A stretch of DNA of 7,373 bases from DATLFP01 sp035540955 (GTDB lineage Bacteria; Actinomycetota; Acidimicrobiia; Acidimicrobiales; CADCSY01), in NCBI GenBank assembly GCA_035540955.1, contig DATLFP010000249.1:1-7373 (forward strand). The letters are read 5' to 3'. Position 1 is the first letter of the stretch. Every line of letters begins with the position of its first letter. Shown in pieces: positions 6,868 through 7,373 of this stretch. The notes beneath the pieces were generated by a model. It saw only the letters and a list, made by a program, of their open reading frames with translations, was not told the DNA's origin and ran no database searches. The translations under genes were made by a program, and so were the position numbers.

Positions 6868-7373
6868 CACGGCCCCCCGAAGGCGAGCGCGGGATCGATC
6901 CTCGCGATCCGCCGCAGCCCGGCGGCGCTCGACAGCACGCCGATCCCGACCGCGACGAGCGGCAGGGTCAGGTGGGCGCGGAGCTCGAGGGAGACGATCA
7001 TGGGGAATCGAGGTCCGATCAGCGAGCCGATGATGCTGCCGAGGACGGCGGCCACCACCGCCAGCACCGCGGCCTGCAGGACCATGCCGGCCAGGATCGA
7101 GCGGGTGGCGACGCCGGTCGCCTTGAACACAGCGAAGTCCCGCTGGCGCTCGAGGGCCGAGAGGTAGACGACGGCGCCGATGATCGATGCCGCCACCAGC
7201 CACAGCAGCACCGAGATCATGGTGAGACTCGACTTGGCCTTGGCGATGGCGCGCAGCAGGTCGGCGCGGGCGGCGGCGTTGGACGACGGCTGGAAGCCCT
7301 CGGGCATCACGCTCGGCTCGCCGACGACGGCGACGGACGAGACGACGGGGAGCCCGGCGAACCCGATCCGCTG
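6867..7373 (-). CDS. FtsX/MacB-like ABC transporter permease, C-terminal 168 residues
   Basis: The frame is open from the right edge to a TGA at 6867-6869, so only the C-terminal part is present; the ATG codons at 7310 and 7307 are internal, because homologous coding continues upstream to the edge. Three hydrophobic segments are visible at about 50-72, 94-120 and 135-152. Between the first two, LERQRDFAVFKATGV (74-88) matches the cytoplasmic coupling motif of FtsX-domain permeases (typically ERxREIGxLRAxG), which contacts the ATPase. The tail GLRRIARIDPALAFGGP is the usual ending (an R-x-x-x-x-x-P-A-x-A-F type). The part before the first helix (1-49) is the end of the extracytoplasmic domain. 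It is immediately upstream of, and coupled to, the ABC-cNMP gene, so the two form one transporter. The substrate is unknown; envelope lipid, lipoprotein or peptide export is typical of the superfamily. Confidence 0.9.
   Translation of the reverse strand, partial: QRIGFAGLPVVSSVAVVGEPSVMPEGFQPSSNAAARADLLRAIAKAKSSLTMISVLLWLVAASIIGAVVYLSALERQRDFAVFKATGVATRSILAGMVLQAAVLAVVAAVLGSIIGSLIGPRFPMIVSLELRAHLTLPLVAVGIGVLSSAAGLRRIARIDPALAFGGP

Noticed and set aside
5866..7203. A 445-residue start for the ABC-cNMP protein at 7203
   Set aside because: Residues upstream of ATG 6867 are the shadow of the permease gene, which has clear FtsX motifs in another frame. Translation from 6867 gives a normal ABC N-terminus and the coupled TGATG junction.

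Overview
The window is very GC-rich, with codon third positions almost all G or C and long shadow reading frames on both strands. It looks like Actinomycetota. A DUF222 (13E12-type) protein, an SEST-type six-cysteine secreted SGNH esterase and an ABC ATPase fused to a cyclic-nucleotide-binding domain all point that way. Acidimicrobiia or a relative is a reasonable guess, but the window has no rRNA or other taxonomic marker.

Layout, left to right: (1) <1-891, minus: DUF222-family protein, with the expected C-terminal HNH nuclease part beyond the left edge. (2) 892-1012: divergent intergenic region with a small GTGAC-A-GTCAC palindrome. (3) 1013-2020, plus: secreted SGNH/GDSL esterase. (4) 2043-3419, minus: RarA (MgsA) AAA+ ATPase, convergent with the esterase across a 22-bp gap. 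(5) 3461-5068, plus: ABC-F ribosome-associated ATPase, divergent from rarA across 41 bp. (6) 5076-5882, plus: hisF, 7 bp after the ABC-F gene and probably cotranscribed with it. (7) 5866-6867, minus: LolD/MacB-type ABC ATPase with a C-terminal cNMP-binding domain. Its 3' end overlaps that of hisF by 17 bp. (8) 6867->7373, minus: C-terminal part of an FtsX-like permease, upstream of and translationally coupled to the ATPase (TGATG overlap).

Genes 7 and 8 form one functional unit, an FtsX/MacB-type transporter whose ATPase carries a possible cAMP/cGMP sensor. The ABC-F gene and hisF are an unexpected pair; no other his gene lies beside hisF here. Most of the window is housekeeping or common accessory content.

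The main anomalies are: a long in-frame insertion in HisF that is a near-perfect RNA/DNA hairpin followed by a patch of AT-rich rare codons; the ABC-cNMP fusion; and two further perfect palindromes inside coding sequence (a 20-bp palindrome in the DUF222 gene and a 10+3+10 stem-loop in the ABC ATPase gene). I found no tRNA, rRNA, CRISPR array, insertion sequence or convincing intrinsic terminator.
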